Shown: positions 25,970-37,942 of the stretch, piece after piece
Layout: every line of letters begins with the position of its first letter
How positions within the stretch are numbered: position 1 is the first letter of the stretch
Source of the DNA: Craterostigma plantagineum
Lineage: Eukaryota; Streptophyta; Magnoliopsida; Lamiales; Linderniaceae
Assembly: GCA_027422505.1 (NCBI GenBank)
Contig: JAPQWV010000002.1
Coordinates: forward strand, 28,684,501-28,748,500
Direction: 5' to 3'
DNA: 64,000 nt
Notes under the pieces: model-generated
Seen by the model: only the letters and a program-made list of their open reading frames with translations
What the model was told of the DNA's origin: nothing
Databases searched by the model: none
Translations under genes and position numbers: made by a program

Positions 25970-26482
25970 TGTTGTTTTTTATTTTTATGTATATGTGAGG
26001 TGGAATGCGGAGAGAGAGCAGAAACAAAAATCTTTTTCTCACAAAAGAACGAAGCTCTTCTTCGTTACTATTTTCTCATGCAAGCAATGTGGTTTTTCCA
26101 CTGAGCTTTTTTTTCTATCTTCTCTTACTCACACTAAACCCACGTTACATGCTCTTCTCTATATAATATTTTTGGCTCACTCCCCCACTCTCTTACATGC
26201 GTCTATATGCTTATTTATAGTGCGAAACAATCACTACAAAACAAACAAAGAAAAGTCTAAGTTGCTTTATTTTTTTCTTAGATCCGATCTTGATTTGTAG
26301 TATTTTTCTTCATTCGTGTGCAAACTTTCCGGCGCAGTATACTTTCCCTTTTTTTCTTGTGTCCTTGTGCAATTATTTCTTGTGTCCTTGTGCAATTATT
26401 GGAGGGATTACGTTTGCCTTCCTTTTTTTATTTATTTTTCCTTAATTTTCCTTGTGGGGCTTGATTGAGATTATCACCAACA
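25970..26482 (-). repeat. 5' LTR of the retrotransposon
   Basis: 513 bp. It contains an extra copy of a 23-bp TTCTTGTGTCCTTGTGCAAT-type unit near 26355-26400 that the 3' LTR lacks. Confidence 0.93.
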
Positions 26483-28225
26483 GATTCATCACAAGCTTTG
26501 CTACACAGATGAAGCTTTAGTTGCTGCAGCACAGTTGTCCCATCAATATATCAGGTGTGTAAAAAGCCATAATGTTGTTCTAGGAGCATTTAGAAACTGG
26601 AAATTACTAGTTCCATTTCAAACACAAAAGTTAAAACATGCATATCTAAAATCACATCGTGTAGAAGGAGAATATCTACCCAGTTTACTGTTGGAAAGAA
26701 AAAGTCGTTTGCCAACCCTTGAGATCGTGTGTTATATAATCAGTGCATCTGTGTTTTCTCCAGTGACGGCTTTTTACCCGACAAAGCAATTGATTTGATT
26801 GATGAAGCTGGCTCCCGCGTACGCCTTCGCCATGCACGGGTAAGCAGCTCATTGGTTGTATATATGTTGGCACTGTTTTAAGGATGTCATGTTTCTTCTT
26901 CTCTATCTTTTTTTTTTACCTTTTGAACAGCTCCCAGAGGAAGCTAGGGAGCTTGAGAAGGAGCTGAGGCAGATAACAAAGGAAAAGAATGAGGCCGTTC
27001 GAGATCAGGACTTTGAAAAGGTTACTTCACTTTTCTCATTTCATTGCATAGTTGAAAGCTAGGATGTCCTAACCATAAGATGCGTTATCCTATTCCTCGA
27101 TTTAGGCTGGTGATTTGCTTGATAAAGAAATGGATCTCAGGGCGCAAATATCCGCTCTCATCGAAAAGAATAAGGAGATTTCCAAGGTAGAGAGCGAAGC
27201 CGGCGAAGAAGGGCCCACAGTTGCCGAATCCGATATACAACACATAGTCTCTTCTTGGACGGGAATCCCCGTCGAGAAGGTATAAACCGACGAATCTGAT
27301 CGTCTCCTTAAGATGGAGGAGATCCTTCACAAGAGGGTCATAGGGCAAGACGGGGCAGTTAAAGCCATCAGCCGTGCAATTCGTCGGGCCCGCGTGGGCC
27401 TCAAAAACCCCAACAGGCCCATCGCCAGCTTCATCTTCTCGGGCCCAACTGGCGTCGGGAAATCAGAACTTGCCAAGTCGCTGGCAGCCTACCACTTTGG
27501 ATCCGAAGAAGCCATGATTAGGCTCGATATGAGAGAGTTCATGGAAAGGCACACCGTGTCTAAAGCTCATAGCCTCGCCGCCCGGCTACGTAGGCTACTC
27601 AGAAGGCGGGTAGCTGACCGAGGCTGTTAGGCGCCGCCCCTACACAGTCGTGCTCTTCGACGAGATCGAAAAGGCAAATCCCGACGTCTTCAACATGATG
27701 ATGCTTCAGATTCTTGAAGATGGGAGGCTGACAGATAGCAAGGGCAGAACGGTTTACCTCAAGAACACTCTCTTGATCATGACGTCAAACGTTGGAGGCA
27801 ATGTGATCGAAAAAGGGAGGCAGGCGAATAGGTTTCGATCTCGACTACGATGAATAGGTTACGGTCTCGAATACGGTATTAAGAGCTTGGTGACGGAAGA
27901 GCTGAAGCAGTACTTTAGGCCTGAGTTTCTGAATAGATTGGACGAGATGATTGTTTTCAGACAGCTGACGAAGCTCGAAGGTAAGGAGATAGCAGATATT
28001 ATGTTGAAGGAGGTGTTTCAGAGGCTGAAAAGGGAAAGATATTTGAGCTTCAAGTGACGGAGAGGTTTAGGGAACGTGTGGTTGATGAAGGGTATAATAA
28101 CCCTAGCTATGGTGCTAGGCCACTCAGGCGAGCCATCATGAGGCTTCTAGAAGATTCCATCGCGGAAAAAATGCTCGGCGGCGAGATTAAGGAAGGCGAC
28201 TCTGTGATTGTGGATGTTGGACTCT

Positions 28226-28551
28226 GATGGTAATGTCATAGTCCTAAATGGTAGCAATGGGAGGACCCCCTTCTGAATCGTCTTCTCCCCAACATTTTGT
28301 GGTGTAGTGTAGGCTTCATTGCTTCAGTTTTTGACTGAGCTTGGTTTGGGGAAGTTGTTAGAAAGAATGTTACCAGCAATATGTTGGATGAATTTAGACT
28401 TGGATTTGATGAGTAATGGAAAATTACAGTTTCCGGCATTTTTCAAGAGCACTCAATCACCAGAAACTAATAAATGAAGTAAACACACAACTGCAAAAGT
28501 TAAAGAACTCCCAACGTATTGTTATACATACAAATTTAAGAAAGCAACTAA
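28226..28551. other. Spacer between the ClpC relic and PHS1
   Basis: It includes the ClpC 3' tail (VDSDGNV-like codons out of frame) and the probable PHS1 3' untranslated region. No other gene. Confidence 0.5.
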
Positions 28552-31500
28552 CTATTCGTCGCACATAGAAAGAGACTGTCTCTGTGTGGGACTAACACTC
28601 CCACCGCGGCTTATCTTAAGGGCGTCCAAAGCCTTTTGGATCTCCATGTTCATGGCGCTGTCAACGCTGCCCGAAGATAATTTCTTGTGAGCTTTTTGCA
28701 GGTGAAGCTTCAAAGAGCTACTGCTTAGCCCAGCGTGCTTTCCGCATATAGGGCATACTTTCATCGTTGGCCTTCTCTGTTGCCACTCCATTGAAACTTT
28801 CCCGTGTAGCTTCTTATCTAAGTCCAAGAGAATTCGAGCAAACCCGTCGTTGGGGTTGGGCTCTGCGGTGGGCCTGTTTCAATGCATTCCACGCCTCTAA
28901 CAGCGTGGACTTCCTGCGTACACAAAAAATCATCATATTTTAATTTCGGCCCAAAAAATATGATGATAATATGGTTTTTTAATAGATGATTGATGATGGT
29001 AATACAGTCTCTGCATAAGAGAATAAAACGAAGCTAATGCATAGATAGATTTATTTCATCATTAAGGAAAGATTTGGGTGTAAACTTAGAGAGGAAATAA
29101 GTGCAAGGACTATGACAAATGAAAGAACTGTCATGGATATGCAGATTTTCATTTTCTATCAGCACCAAAATTCCATGTGTCGCAACTTATATTCAAATCG
29201 GGAACATTAATCCATCCTGAGCACCACACAACATTCAATGGAATCACGGGTAACTTACTTTCGCAGCATTAAATACGCAAGAACAAGCGTCGCACTTCTG
29301 CTCTTCCCTTCAAAGCAATGCACCAAGACTTTTCCACATGTTTGCTCAACATGATTAATAAAATCATGCGCTTCTTGGAAAATCATGCTTATGTTAGCAT
29401 CTTCATCGTCGTTAATCTGTTTGAAGGGTGAATTCATAAGTAACTGAACAACAATCATGCATCTTATCAGAAGAATCAGAAGGCAAGAAAAAGTAAGAAT
29501 GATAAAAAGCACCAAGCAGATTGATCACTTACTGAAAAATTCTTGTATTCAAACAGTTCAGGAAATTGGGAGTCTGATTGTCCAATTTCATTGGAACATA
29601 GGCATAAGATATGTGTAATCCCCAACTGTTGTAAAGTGTATACAGATCTCGCAGCAAGTGCACCACCGATGAATAAACTATCAGTGACTCGCGAAGGTTT
29701 CTCAGTATTTGCTGCATCGAAGATTAAAGCTATCCGCTCAAGAATGTGCTCAAGCCTTATCTGATATGTTTTTCAGATAGATGAGGTGTCAGTATGAGAT
29801 AATTATCTAGCCATCATGAAATCATAGTTAACGTAATACTGCGGCTGTACCTTTAACTCATAAGCATCAACCACGCAACTGCTATCACTACCTTCGAAGA
29901 ACCCAGTGGTGAAATTGTTCTCCTGGCACAGTTTAATGGCATCATTTCTAAGCATATCATTCCAGTGCTCTAACTCTTTGCTTAATTCTGCATCCTCCTG
30001 GAATGGGAAAGATAAAGGGTTGGTTACTCAACTGCTGCATGTGACAATAACTAGCGATGAACAACACTAACGAGCTTAGTTGCCCAAAGGATATTAAATC
30101 TCCATGTTGTTTGCCTTACAGATAAACCTGGCGACAAATTATATATCCTCGGCATAAATTACGAACCTTAGCTAGTCTATGGAAATCTCGGAGCTTCGAT
30201 GTCAACCTAGAACTACGAAAGGGTTCGCTGCTTCCCTTGGTTGATTTCCCTGGCCAGCTATCACGTGACATTGGAGAAGAACTATCCAAGCTTTCCCTAA
30301 GTACAGAACACGAAGACCTATTCACTGTCCTCTGTGATTCTGGGTCATTAAATTCAGACAAGCTATCGCACGGCGTTTGATCCTTGCCAGGTGGTGACGG
30401 ACAATGAACTTCTGTCCCCTTAATCTGCGATGGAGATTCAGGAATTCCGAGATCTGCTTTCTCAATATCCCCACATGCAGATTTGTCTACGATACTCAAA
30501 AAATGTCTCAACAAGTTATCTAGCTTCTGCTGAAGTGTCAGAAGGAACATGTGAAAACCCTGCAAGTCTCTCACCGCTGCTCTAAATCCACTTCTGAACG
30601 CATGCACTATCGAAACCATGCCTCTTGCAACCGAGTCAGTCGTGGCATTGCAATCTTCTTGTGAAGATCCTAGCTTTCCTCCACTTATCTCATGAAGCAA
30701 CTCTGATGCATATTCTGGACTATTTATAAGAAGCTCGACAAGCTTCGGATAATTTTCCTGATCATTCGCACGTTTCCCTGTAGGCGGCCTTCGAGGTACT
30801 CCAGAGTCTATTGCCACAATGTGTGAATCACCCAACAGTGTATCATCAACAGAAAGACTTCTAGCACTGTTATCGCACGAGTTTAATGATTCCATTATGT
30901 CAGAAAGATTAGAACTTTGTGAGACCAATGCGGGTTGAGTTTGGTTCAATCGACTATCCACAGAGGTCGATCTTCTTTCTTTTTGAAGGGCACGGATTAC
31001 TTTGGGCCTAAACTTATTGATTGCAGAATCAAAAGCCATTGACAGAGCATCGAAATTACCAGTGGCTACTTTTTCTGCCAAAAGCAAGTTTGCAGGGTTC
31101 CCACGCCACCTAAGATGACGACATGGAAGACGATCCTCATTTCTTATGACAAGATCTAACATCAAAATCCTACCAAGAGCCACAGCTGTCCTTTCTGCAG
31201 CTTCTCGAGATTCAAAAGCATGTGAACTTTCCAACAATGGAGATCCATGCACGTAACTGAGACATTTTAGTAGTGTAAGTTTATCTGTTAATTTGTAAGC
31301 ACATATTGCCACATAAATTTGCAATTTCATACATGTACTATTACATAATAACTATGGTTCCTACAGCAGAAGATACATAGAATATGAATAGGGAAATGTC
31401 AACTCTGAAGCGGAAGTATTCTATGAAAACTACGTGTAAATGAATCAGAGCGTTCTGTGAAATCTCCAAATTAGATTCAATATAACATAGGGCAGAAATA

Positions 31501-34184
31501 AACCAAGTTAATAACTGACTTAGCTCCTAGAAAATTTAATGCGTACTTCATGACTAAGAGGCAGCGACTAAGCTCCAAAGCTTCTAGAAGTTCAGAGCAT
31601 GTTAGTTCACCGATTTCATCTCCTTCTGCGGAAGCCGTATCTTTTGCTTTTTCTGCAGCCTCCTTTATTTGGAGCCACTCAGGACTTGTATTGTGAATGA
31701 CCCTAGCCTGCAAGTGTATTATGAAATTTAAATTCCAAATTTCTATAATTACCTAGGGATGCAAGCATAAGGGTGGTGAGAAAACAACTTGTGGAGTTTG
31801 GACACCCAGCCACTTAGCGAACTCATAGCCAAGTCGTTCTGATTGAGTAGCCATTCTCGAAGATGAGAACTTTATAACAGCTGCCGCTTCCTTCAGACAA
31901 GATTCATCGTTGTCTGGTAGGTTAAATAGGGCAAAAAAAACCACACCCCCAGAATTTACGGTCACCTACAAGGTACAGAAAAGCAACAGTTAAAGAACAA
32001 GAAGCCATGGCAGAGTATTTTTCTTATATCCATTTTCGTCCTTTGAAAGGTAAAATAGTAATCGAACCTAGTGAACTTGGAAGTTTCTAAAAATATACTC
32101 CCTCTGTCCCAAATGTTTTTGGACATTTTGGAGTCGGCACGGGAATTAAGAAACTGAATATTTTAATAATATAGTACAATTGAAAGGTAAAAAAATGTAT
32201 ACTTTGACACGTCTTTTAAGAATATTTAATATATTATATTGATTGTTTGTGATAGTTTTTTTGCTAAATAAGGAAATGTACAAAAGATATGGGACGCCCA
32301 TTTAGTAAAATGTATAAAATGGTTTGGGACAGAGGGAATATCAATTAATCATAATGTAGACTTGTACATGTGCTCTTATGGAAGATTAACGGGGAAAAGA
32401 CGCTTGGGGCAAACAGATAAAATGAGCAAAATATGGACATAGATGGGCAACGACTACAATGGGATCAAATTGTCCGCATGTAAAAGGAAAAGGAAAAGCA
32501 CCCACGTGCGATGGATTTAATCAGGGAGGATAAGAAAAACATGTTGCATTTACAGTATGACGAAAGATGGTAACTATAATGCAAAGACTGTCATGCTATG
32601 CTGACAAACTGAGATGCTAATCTTCAAATTCCGATGCTCTACATCAATATATAGACCTATCAACATGTAACCTCCCATAACTTTTGAATCCCTCCCTAAT
32701 CAAGCAATCTAACTATCTTATTAAATGCTAATATAGAAAATCTGCATTGCTAGTTGTCCAATCACCAGAGTTGATTTCTCTTCATCTTCGTAAACCCAAT
32801 ATTCTGTCAGATTTTTTTTCGCATAGTACACGACAGAAACTCACAGCAATTTGTGCAGAACCTACCTACACTACTGCATGCACTACATGAAAATGCTGGC
32901 GAAACTGTAAACGTGAATGGTAACAGTTTTCCACGAACCTCGATTGCTTTGTTCATCTCATCCTCAGACAGTTCAGTACTGCTGCTGTGCTCTGTATGAT
33001 GAAGAGAAGAAAGTGTGTTCCAAGGAAAGGAACCAGATTCGATGTCCAACATGTCAGCCTTACCAAGTCTTTCCCAAAGGCAGATTCCTGTAGCTTGCTC
33101 GGGTAACGCTGTTTTTGTATCAGCATTACATTCTTCTTGGCTGAAACAGAAAGACAAATTGTGCTATCAAAATAAAGGCAGTTTCTTTCGCCTACAAGAA
33201 AATAAACATTTCAAACTCAGAAATGTAAACGACTCAGCATAGTTATGTTGTGAGCAAATATTTGTGTGAAAGACCACACTTATTGCAAATCACACCCATC
33301 GACCGTCACCCGTTCAGAAGAATGTATTTACTCTACTCTTAAATGTTGTCTTTAATAACTCATGACTAGATTTTACACTCAACCAAGCTTGAAGAACCAT
33401 TCATAAAACACGGAAATCATGAAATTAGGCACATCCCGATTCAAAAAAGTACATAGGAGAAGAAATAGACCATTTAAACAAAAAAGGAAAAAAACTTTAG
33501 TTCAACATAAAAAAATCTGGGATGAACCGGGAAACCTACCTCGACAGCATTATTTCACTGTGGTTAAGACGGTGAGGGAAGCCTGATGCTCGATACTTGC
33601 CACTGCGCTTACGAACGAGTTCAAGCCATTGTGCAAATCGATAAGCGGGCCCTGCTGTAATGTCCCCCAACATATACAACACCTAACATTTTGTATATCC
33701 ACACAACACCACCAAATCATTAATGACATCTAACACAAGAAATCGAATCTTTTTTGCGATTTGTTATTGGTCGCATTCGCGGAAAATAAAACCAGAAATC
33801 ACAAATGTTAATTAATCAACAACGTACCCTGGAAGTGACAGTGAGGGGCAATGGCGCATCAGAGTCGCTGTGTCCAACATCGAATTCCCTGTCTTCTTCC
33901 TCTTTCTGCATAGTATCGATCAATGTGGGTTGAGCAATAAATAATTTCAGCAAACTGAAATCAGATTTACTCCAGTGCAAGTGCCGTATCTATCCATGGC
34001 TTAGCGGAGCAGATTCTTCAATTGCAAAGCGTATTGAAAAATTCCTTTTTATAGTGAACGTGAATGAATAGGTCAAATGCGTGTAAAAGCAACTGACGTG
34101 TACGAATTGAAAAAGAAAAGGAGAGTGAGATATTACTTGGAAAGTGAACAAATCTTCTTCCTTTTGAACGAAGTAGGCGTCCAT
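28552..34184 (-). CDS. PHS1: PHS1, tubulin kinase / dual-specificity phosphatase, with a one-base insertion in the last exon
   Basis: PHS1 joins an actin-fragmin-kinase-like domain, which phosphorylates alpha-tubulin under osmotic stress, to a MAP-kinase-phosphatase-type domain that restrains it. Eleven exons: 34184-34137, 33905-33828, 33682-33540, 33140-32939, 31965-31789, 31707-31547, 31256-30167, 29997-29851, 29760-29533, 29416-29259, 28913-28552. The kinase-like part includes SYEFAKWLG-type GYEFAKWLGVQTPQ, DLVIRNEDRLPCR and WRGNPANLLL. The phosphatase part has ITHILCLCSNE and the active loop VHCFEGKSRSAT. A C2H2-like tail follows (CPICGKHAGLSSSSLKLHL). The exons total 2794 bases, one too many: an extra C in CCCAACCCCAACG near 28855 shifts the frame before the tail. 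Without it the protein is 930 residues, matching the family size as I recall it. Confidence 0.92.
32098..32338. mobile_element. Stowaway MITE in a PHS1 intron
   Basis: The 241-bp element starts CTCCCTCTGTCCCAAA and ends with its reverse complement (TTTGGGACAGAGGGA), flanked by TA on both sides. This is the standard Stowaway (Tc1/mariner) structure. It lies in the intron between exons 4 and 5. Confidence 0.9.
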
Positions 34185-34436
34185 CTCTCTATCTCTATCT
34201 CTGAATCCAACTGAAGATAAATCAAACCCGAAGAATTCGACCAAGTTTATCCACCAAAAGTTGATCTTTCACACTTCTCTCTGTCTTCCGTTTTCTTCTT
34301 TTCCAAGGATGGTTTGGACCTGCGCAAAGCTATAAAACGTTTGCTTAATCGGAAGTCCGAGAAGCGATTGTTTGTTGTATTCATTCAATTGGCCGGTTGG
34401 TGGGAAGTGAATAAAAATACATGTAAATAGTTGTAA
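34185..34436 (-). promoter_or_regulatory. PHS1 upstream region (source of a duplicated copy at 45 kb)
   Basis: This holds the PHS1 leader and promoter-proximal sequence. From about 34291 leftward of the MITE it is nearly identical to 45327-45479. Confidence 0.6.
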
Positions 34437-34446
34437 CTTAAATATT

Positions 34447-34852
34447 GTGTAGAAAAATACTTAATTGAATAAAATTTTTACACATAAGTACCCATGTCAG
34501 AAAATTTTTAGAAGTAACCGTTCGATTGGGGGTACCATTTTCCTGGTATTAACGTACCTTTTCATATGTGTATTGCGTACCGCGTTACGCATCTATATTG
34601 TACCCGTATATGGTACCTATATACGTTACATACGGTACCTTGCGGCAAGCTGTAGCGGGTACCAATTCTACCTATATTGATGTACCAAAATACGTAGATA
34701 TATAGTACCTAAATGTGTTGTATGTCGTACGTACTGTGGATCGGGTACCTATCCGCAAAAAAATTATTCTGTTAGGTACCTATATATAAAAAAAGCCGAC
34801 AGGGTACTGATTTACAATTTTTTTTCAAATGGGTATTTCTGTGTAAAAATCC
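34447..34852. mobile_element. GTACC-rich MITE, copy 2 (duplication TTAAATATT)
   Basis: Non-coding element of about 406 bp flanked by CTTAAATATT at 34437-34446 and 34853-34862. The homologous segment at 45.48 kb has the site once and no element, which proves the insertion. The interior is rich in GGTACC, as in its relatives at 13960 and 49216. Confidence 0.85.
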
Positions 34853-34961
34853 CTTAAATATTTTAGGGTCTTTTAAAAAAAACTAGCCTTTGACACAGTC
34901 AACTTTAAAAAAATAGCCTTCTTAATTTCAACGTTTAAAAAAAAAGCATTCAATTTAAGGG

Positions 34962-35643
34962 TATGGGTGTTCATCGGTCGGTTCGGTTTTTTCAAATTTC
35001 GGTTCGGTTTTTCGGTTTTCGGTTTTACGTATGCTTTATCCGATATCCGAATCGTTTTAATTTGGTTCGGTTCGGTTTTTTATAATTCGATTCGTTTTTT
35101 TCGGTTCGGTTTTTCGATTAGGAATTTAATATCAACAAAAAAAATTATGAGCTGAAAGTACATAAAATAATTTATGATTATTAAAAAACAAAGAAGATTT
35201 GTGGAACGTGACATGTAGCAAAATAATTCAAAAGTCCGAAAAAAACAACTTGAAAATGTAACAAAATCTAACCAAAATATAGAAACATTCATCTGAAGAT
35301 ACTATAAATTATTTGGGAGAAAAATAGTATTCGATTGGTGAGGAAAACATTCACCTAAAATGGAAAAAACTATACAATGAAACTATATTTACTGTGTTGT
35401 TTACATTATGGGAGAAAAACAAATTATTTCTTATATTCTTTTATTTTTAATGTAGTATGATAATTTCAGTTTGGTTTTCGATTTTTTCGGTTTTACGTAT
35501 GCTTAATCCAATATCCGAACCATTTTAATTTGGTTCGGTTCGTTTTTTACAATTCGGTTCGGTTTTATTCGGTTCCGGTTTTTTGGTTCGGTTCTTTACG
35601 GTTCGATCGGTTTTTTCGGATTCGGTTAATTTGAACACCCCTA
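34962..35643. mobile_element. hAT-type MITE (duplication TTTAAGGG/TTTAAGTG)
   Basis: A 682-bp element with inverted ends TATGGGTGTTCATCGG and, reversed from the right, TAGGGGTGTTCAAATT. The flanks are TTTAAGGG and TTTAAGTG. The copy of this region at 45.58 kb lacks it. Subterminal regions are GGTTCGGTTTTT-rich. No transposase. Confidence 0.88.
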
Positions 35644-35695
35644 TTTAAGTGTATCTTCGTCATTTTGCATGGTGTCCTTTTAAAAAATAACAAGG

Positions 35696-35870
35696 TCTCC
35701 TGCTATATAGCACGAGCCCTCTGAGCAGGGAACCCGCCCATGCTGTGGCAGCATGGGCGGATCCCCCACTATGTAGCACAAGTCCTCTGAGCAGGGGACC
35801 CACTCATGATGTCACAGCATGGGCGGGTCTGCTGCACACCATGGGCGGGTCCCGAACTGATTCGGCTCGT
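35696..35870. repeat. GC-rich minisatellite with small palindromes
   Basis: Diverged units of about 65 bp contain TGCTATATAGCAC, CCTCTGAGCAGGG and CATGCTGTGGCAGCATGGGC, each a short palindrome or hairpin. The same array, with an extra unit, is at about 45625-45830. Confidence 0.7.
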
Positions 35871-36013
35871 CTCAGCACCCTTGAATGAACACTATATATG
35901 ATGAAAAATCTTCATAGGCAATTTCACTGAAATTTAAATTGACAAAGCCATATCAAATGTTTAATCATGTTTTATTTTCCAACGTCACCACGCCGTATTT
36001 CCTCTATATACCG

Positions 36014-36527
36014 TAGGGCTGCTAAAAACCAACCCGACCCGCCAATCCGACACGAACCTCACCCAAAAATAATAGATTTGTGTTAGCATTTTCGACCTGT
36101 TTAAGTAAATGGATAAACCTGAACCCAACCCGAATATTAAGTGGGCAGGTTAGGGGTCGAATTTTCAACACGAAATCAACCCGAAATCATATAAATTATT
36201 AAAAATATCCTTAATATAAATAAAATAAAGTTCTTTTATTTCATTATATGACTTGCATTATTTGGAATTTTAATTGTTATTGATTTTAGAAAAAACAACT
36301 GATTTGTTTCTCTATTGTTTTATTTAATTTGTGTTTATAACTCTCATTATTTAGTTATTTTTCCTTTTCTTAATTTTAAACGGGTTGGTAGGGTTAATGG
36401 TTATATTTTGATTAAAGCAGGTCGGATTACGGTCGGATATTTCAACCCACTTAAGTAAACACGTCGGATAGTTAAAATTTTCAATTCGTTAAACCGAATG
36501 AGGTCCAACCCGACATATTTACCACTA
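36014..36527. mobile_element. hAT-like MITE
   Basis: The left end TAGGGCTGCTAAAAACCAAC and the reversed right end TAGTGGTAAATATGTCGGGT are imperfect inverted repeats. The flanks ATATACCG and GTATACAG are a degraded 8-bp duplication. The subterminal AACCCGAC motif occurs in both orientations. No coding sequence. Confidence 0.6.
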
Positions 36528-36740
36528 GTATACAGTAATATAAACATACGTCCGCATCACGCCGCGCCGTCACATTTGATTTTTCAAAAGCATTCGTCCA
36601 AAGTCAACTCGCAATTTTCTTTATTTGTACAGTAGCACTAGGGGCTAAAATCCCCACTAGCATAGATAAACGCTTCCCCTTCCTTCAAAATTAAAAGTCA
36701 CTCCCATCTCATCTCATTACATAATATACTTAAAAAAACA

Positions 36741-37942
36741 ATGGGGAAAGTCAACGTCCAAATTAGTCAACCACTGTTTTCCCCACCACCACCGCTCACC
36801 CACTTCAGCCACCCTCATCCCTTACACCTCACCACGCCGTCGCCGGCGAGCAACGACCACCACCAAGCCCCACCGTGCGCCGCGTGTGGTCTGCAGCTGC
36901 AGCAGATACAATCCGCCGGGCCTTACTACTACAGTTGTCATCCCTGCAACTTCGCTCTCCACCAATCTTGCGCCAACCTCCCAAAGCTCATAACCCACGC
37001 CTCCCATGGCGGAGGATGCACCATGTCACTCCTCACAAAACCCATCTACGAAGGTTCCGTATTCAGCTGCGACGCATGTGGTGAAAAGGGCTTCAATTGG
37101 AGCTACCATTGCCAGCGTTGCACCTTCGATCTCCACGTAACCTGCGCTGGTAATAATTCTCAACTTCTTCGTTTCTCCTCTTATCTTTTTGGTGGGTATT
37201 TTGATGGTCATATTCTATCTATGTGTGTATATATTCAGTGAAACCTCTGAAGATTAGGCACCAAGGGCACGCTTCTTGCGAGCTCCATCTCACCTTTGCG
37301 AGCCCATACGAGGGATCTGAGGAGTTTAGGTGCGATGTGTGCCAAAGGATTGGTTCGAAGCAATGGTTGTATAGGTGCAACTCTTGTGGGTTCGATGCTC
37401 ATACGGAATGTACTGCTGCTACTACTAATCATCATCATCATCATCAGCCAAATCAATTGATGCACAGTAATACGATGAACTATCAACGACCTTATCATCA
37501 TCATAATCAGCAGCAGCAGAGTATGTTGATGCACAGTGCCAGTATTGGGGCAATCAATCAATCTCAACCCTATACTTATAATTATAATACGATGATGTCT
37601 GCCGGTCTGAATCTTCCTCCTGGCGGCGGCGGCGGTGGTGTAATAATGGGGGATCAACCGACGATGAGTCAGCAGTATGGGCCGCCTCAGTTGAATCAAT
37701 ACGGGGGTGGGCAGCCTAATAATAATAATAATTATTTGGGAAGTAATTTGATGACAAGCGCAGTTGATGGACTTGTGAACGGCGCGTTTCAAGGGATTGG
37801 CCAGACGGTGGCGCAGGACGTTATGGGCGGCGGCGGCGGCGGTGGTGGTGGCGGCGATAATGGTGGAGGTGACGGCGGTGGTGGTGGTGGTGGAGAGGTT
37901 GGTGATGGAAGTGGCGGTGGTGGAGATGCATCTTCGTACTGA
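36741..37942 (+). CDS. DC1-domain (C1-like zinc finger) protein with His- and Gly-rich tail
   Basis: Two exons, 36741-37149 and 37239-37942, give 370 residues. Cys/His-rich DC1 units follow one another: CAACGLQLQ...CHPCNFALHQSCANLP, CDACGEKGFNWSYHCQRC, and CDVCQRIGSKQWLYRCNSCG, each with C-X2-C pairs and an HXXC end (DLHVTC, DAHTEC). Such proteins are plant-specific and linked to stress and hormone responses, but this copy's ligand and role cannot be told. The C-terminus is low-complexity: HHHHH, Gln/Asn patches, then long Gly runs encoded by GGCGGT repeats. The ATG at 36741 is the first in a short leader. Intact as read. Confidence 0.9.

Larger units (their letters stand above)
22149..26482 (-). 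mobile_element. Complete non-autonomous LTR retrotransposon (gag only)
   Basis: The element lies in the minus orientation and is flanked by the 5-bp duplication GATTC (22144-22148 and 26483-26487). Terminal repeats are 22149-22632 and 25970-26482, starting TGTTGGTG and ending CAACA. A primer-binding site matching initiator tRNA-Met (TGGTATCAGAGCC) is at 25966-25954, and a polypurine tract (GATTAGGGGGGAATT) lies beside the other repeat. It encodes a copia-type Gag region and a highly charged region but no protease, integrase or reverse transcriptase. It must therefore have been moved by a partner element. The two repeats differ by only a handful of substitutions, plus a 23-bp tandem duplication in the right one, so insertion is young. 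Confidence 0.93.
22073..28225 (+). pseudogene. ClpC: ClpC (chloroplast Hsp100/Clp ATPase) fragment, split by a retrotransposon
   Basis: This is homology to roughly the C-terminal half of the stromal ClpC unfoldase, which feeds the Clp protease. Pieces: [20 protein letters not shown] up to 22148; then, after the retrotransposon, HKLCYTDEALVAAAQLSHQY (26488 on), [38 protein letters not shown], the second Walker [13 protein letters not shown] (near 27450), Walker [10 protein letters not shown] (near 27655), and the C-terminal [16 protein letters not shown]. Introns are retained, so this is a DNA duplicate, not a processed copy. Damage includes a stop at GTATAAACC (about 27280), an extra A near 27563, a CAG-to-TAG change near 27610, a codon duplication near 27695, and further frameshifts near 27840 and 28030. 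The N-terminal half is absent. Confidence 0.9.

Noticed and set aside
27313..27853. An intact ClpC ATPase gene
   Set aside because: The Walker motifs survive but stops, frameshifts, the missing N-terminal half and the retrotransposon make it a relic.
37235..37792. A 185-residue minus-strand reading frame opposite the DC1 gene
   Set aside because: It mirrors His/Asn/Gly repeat codons of exon 2; no domain and no splice or promoter support.
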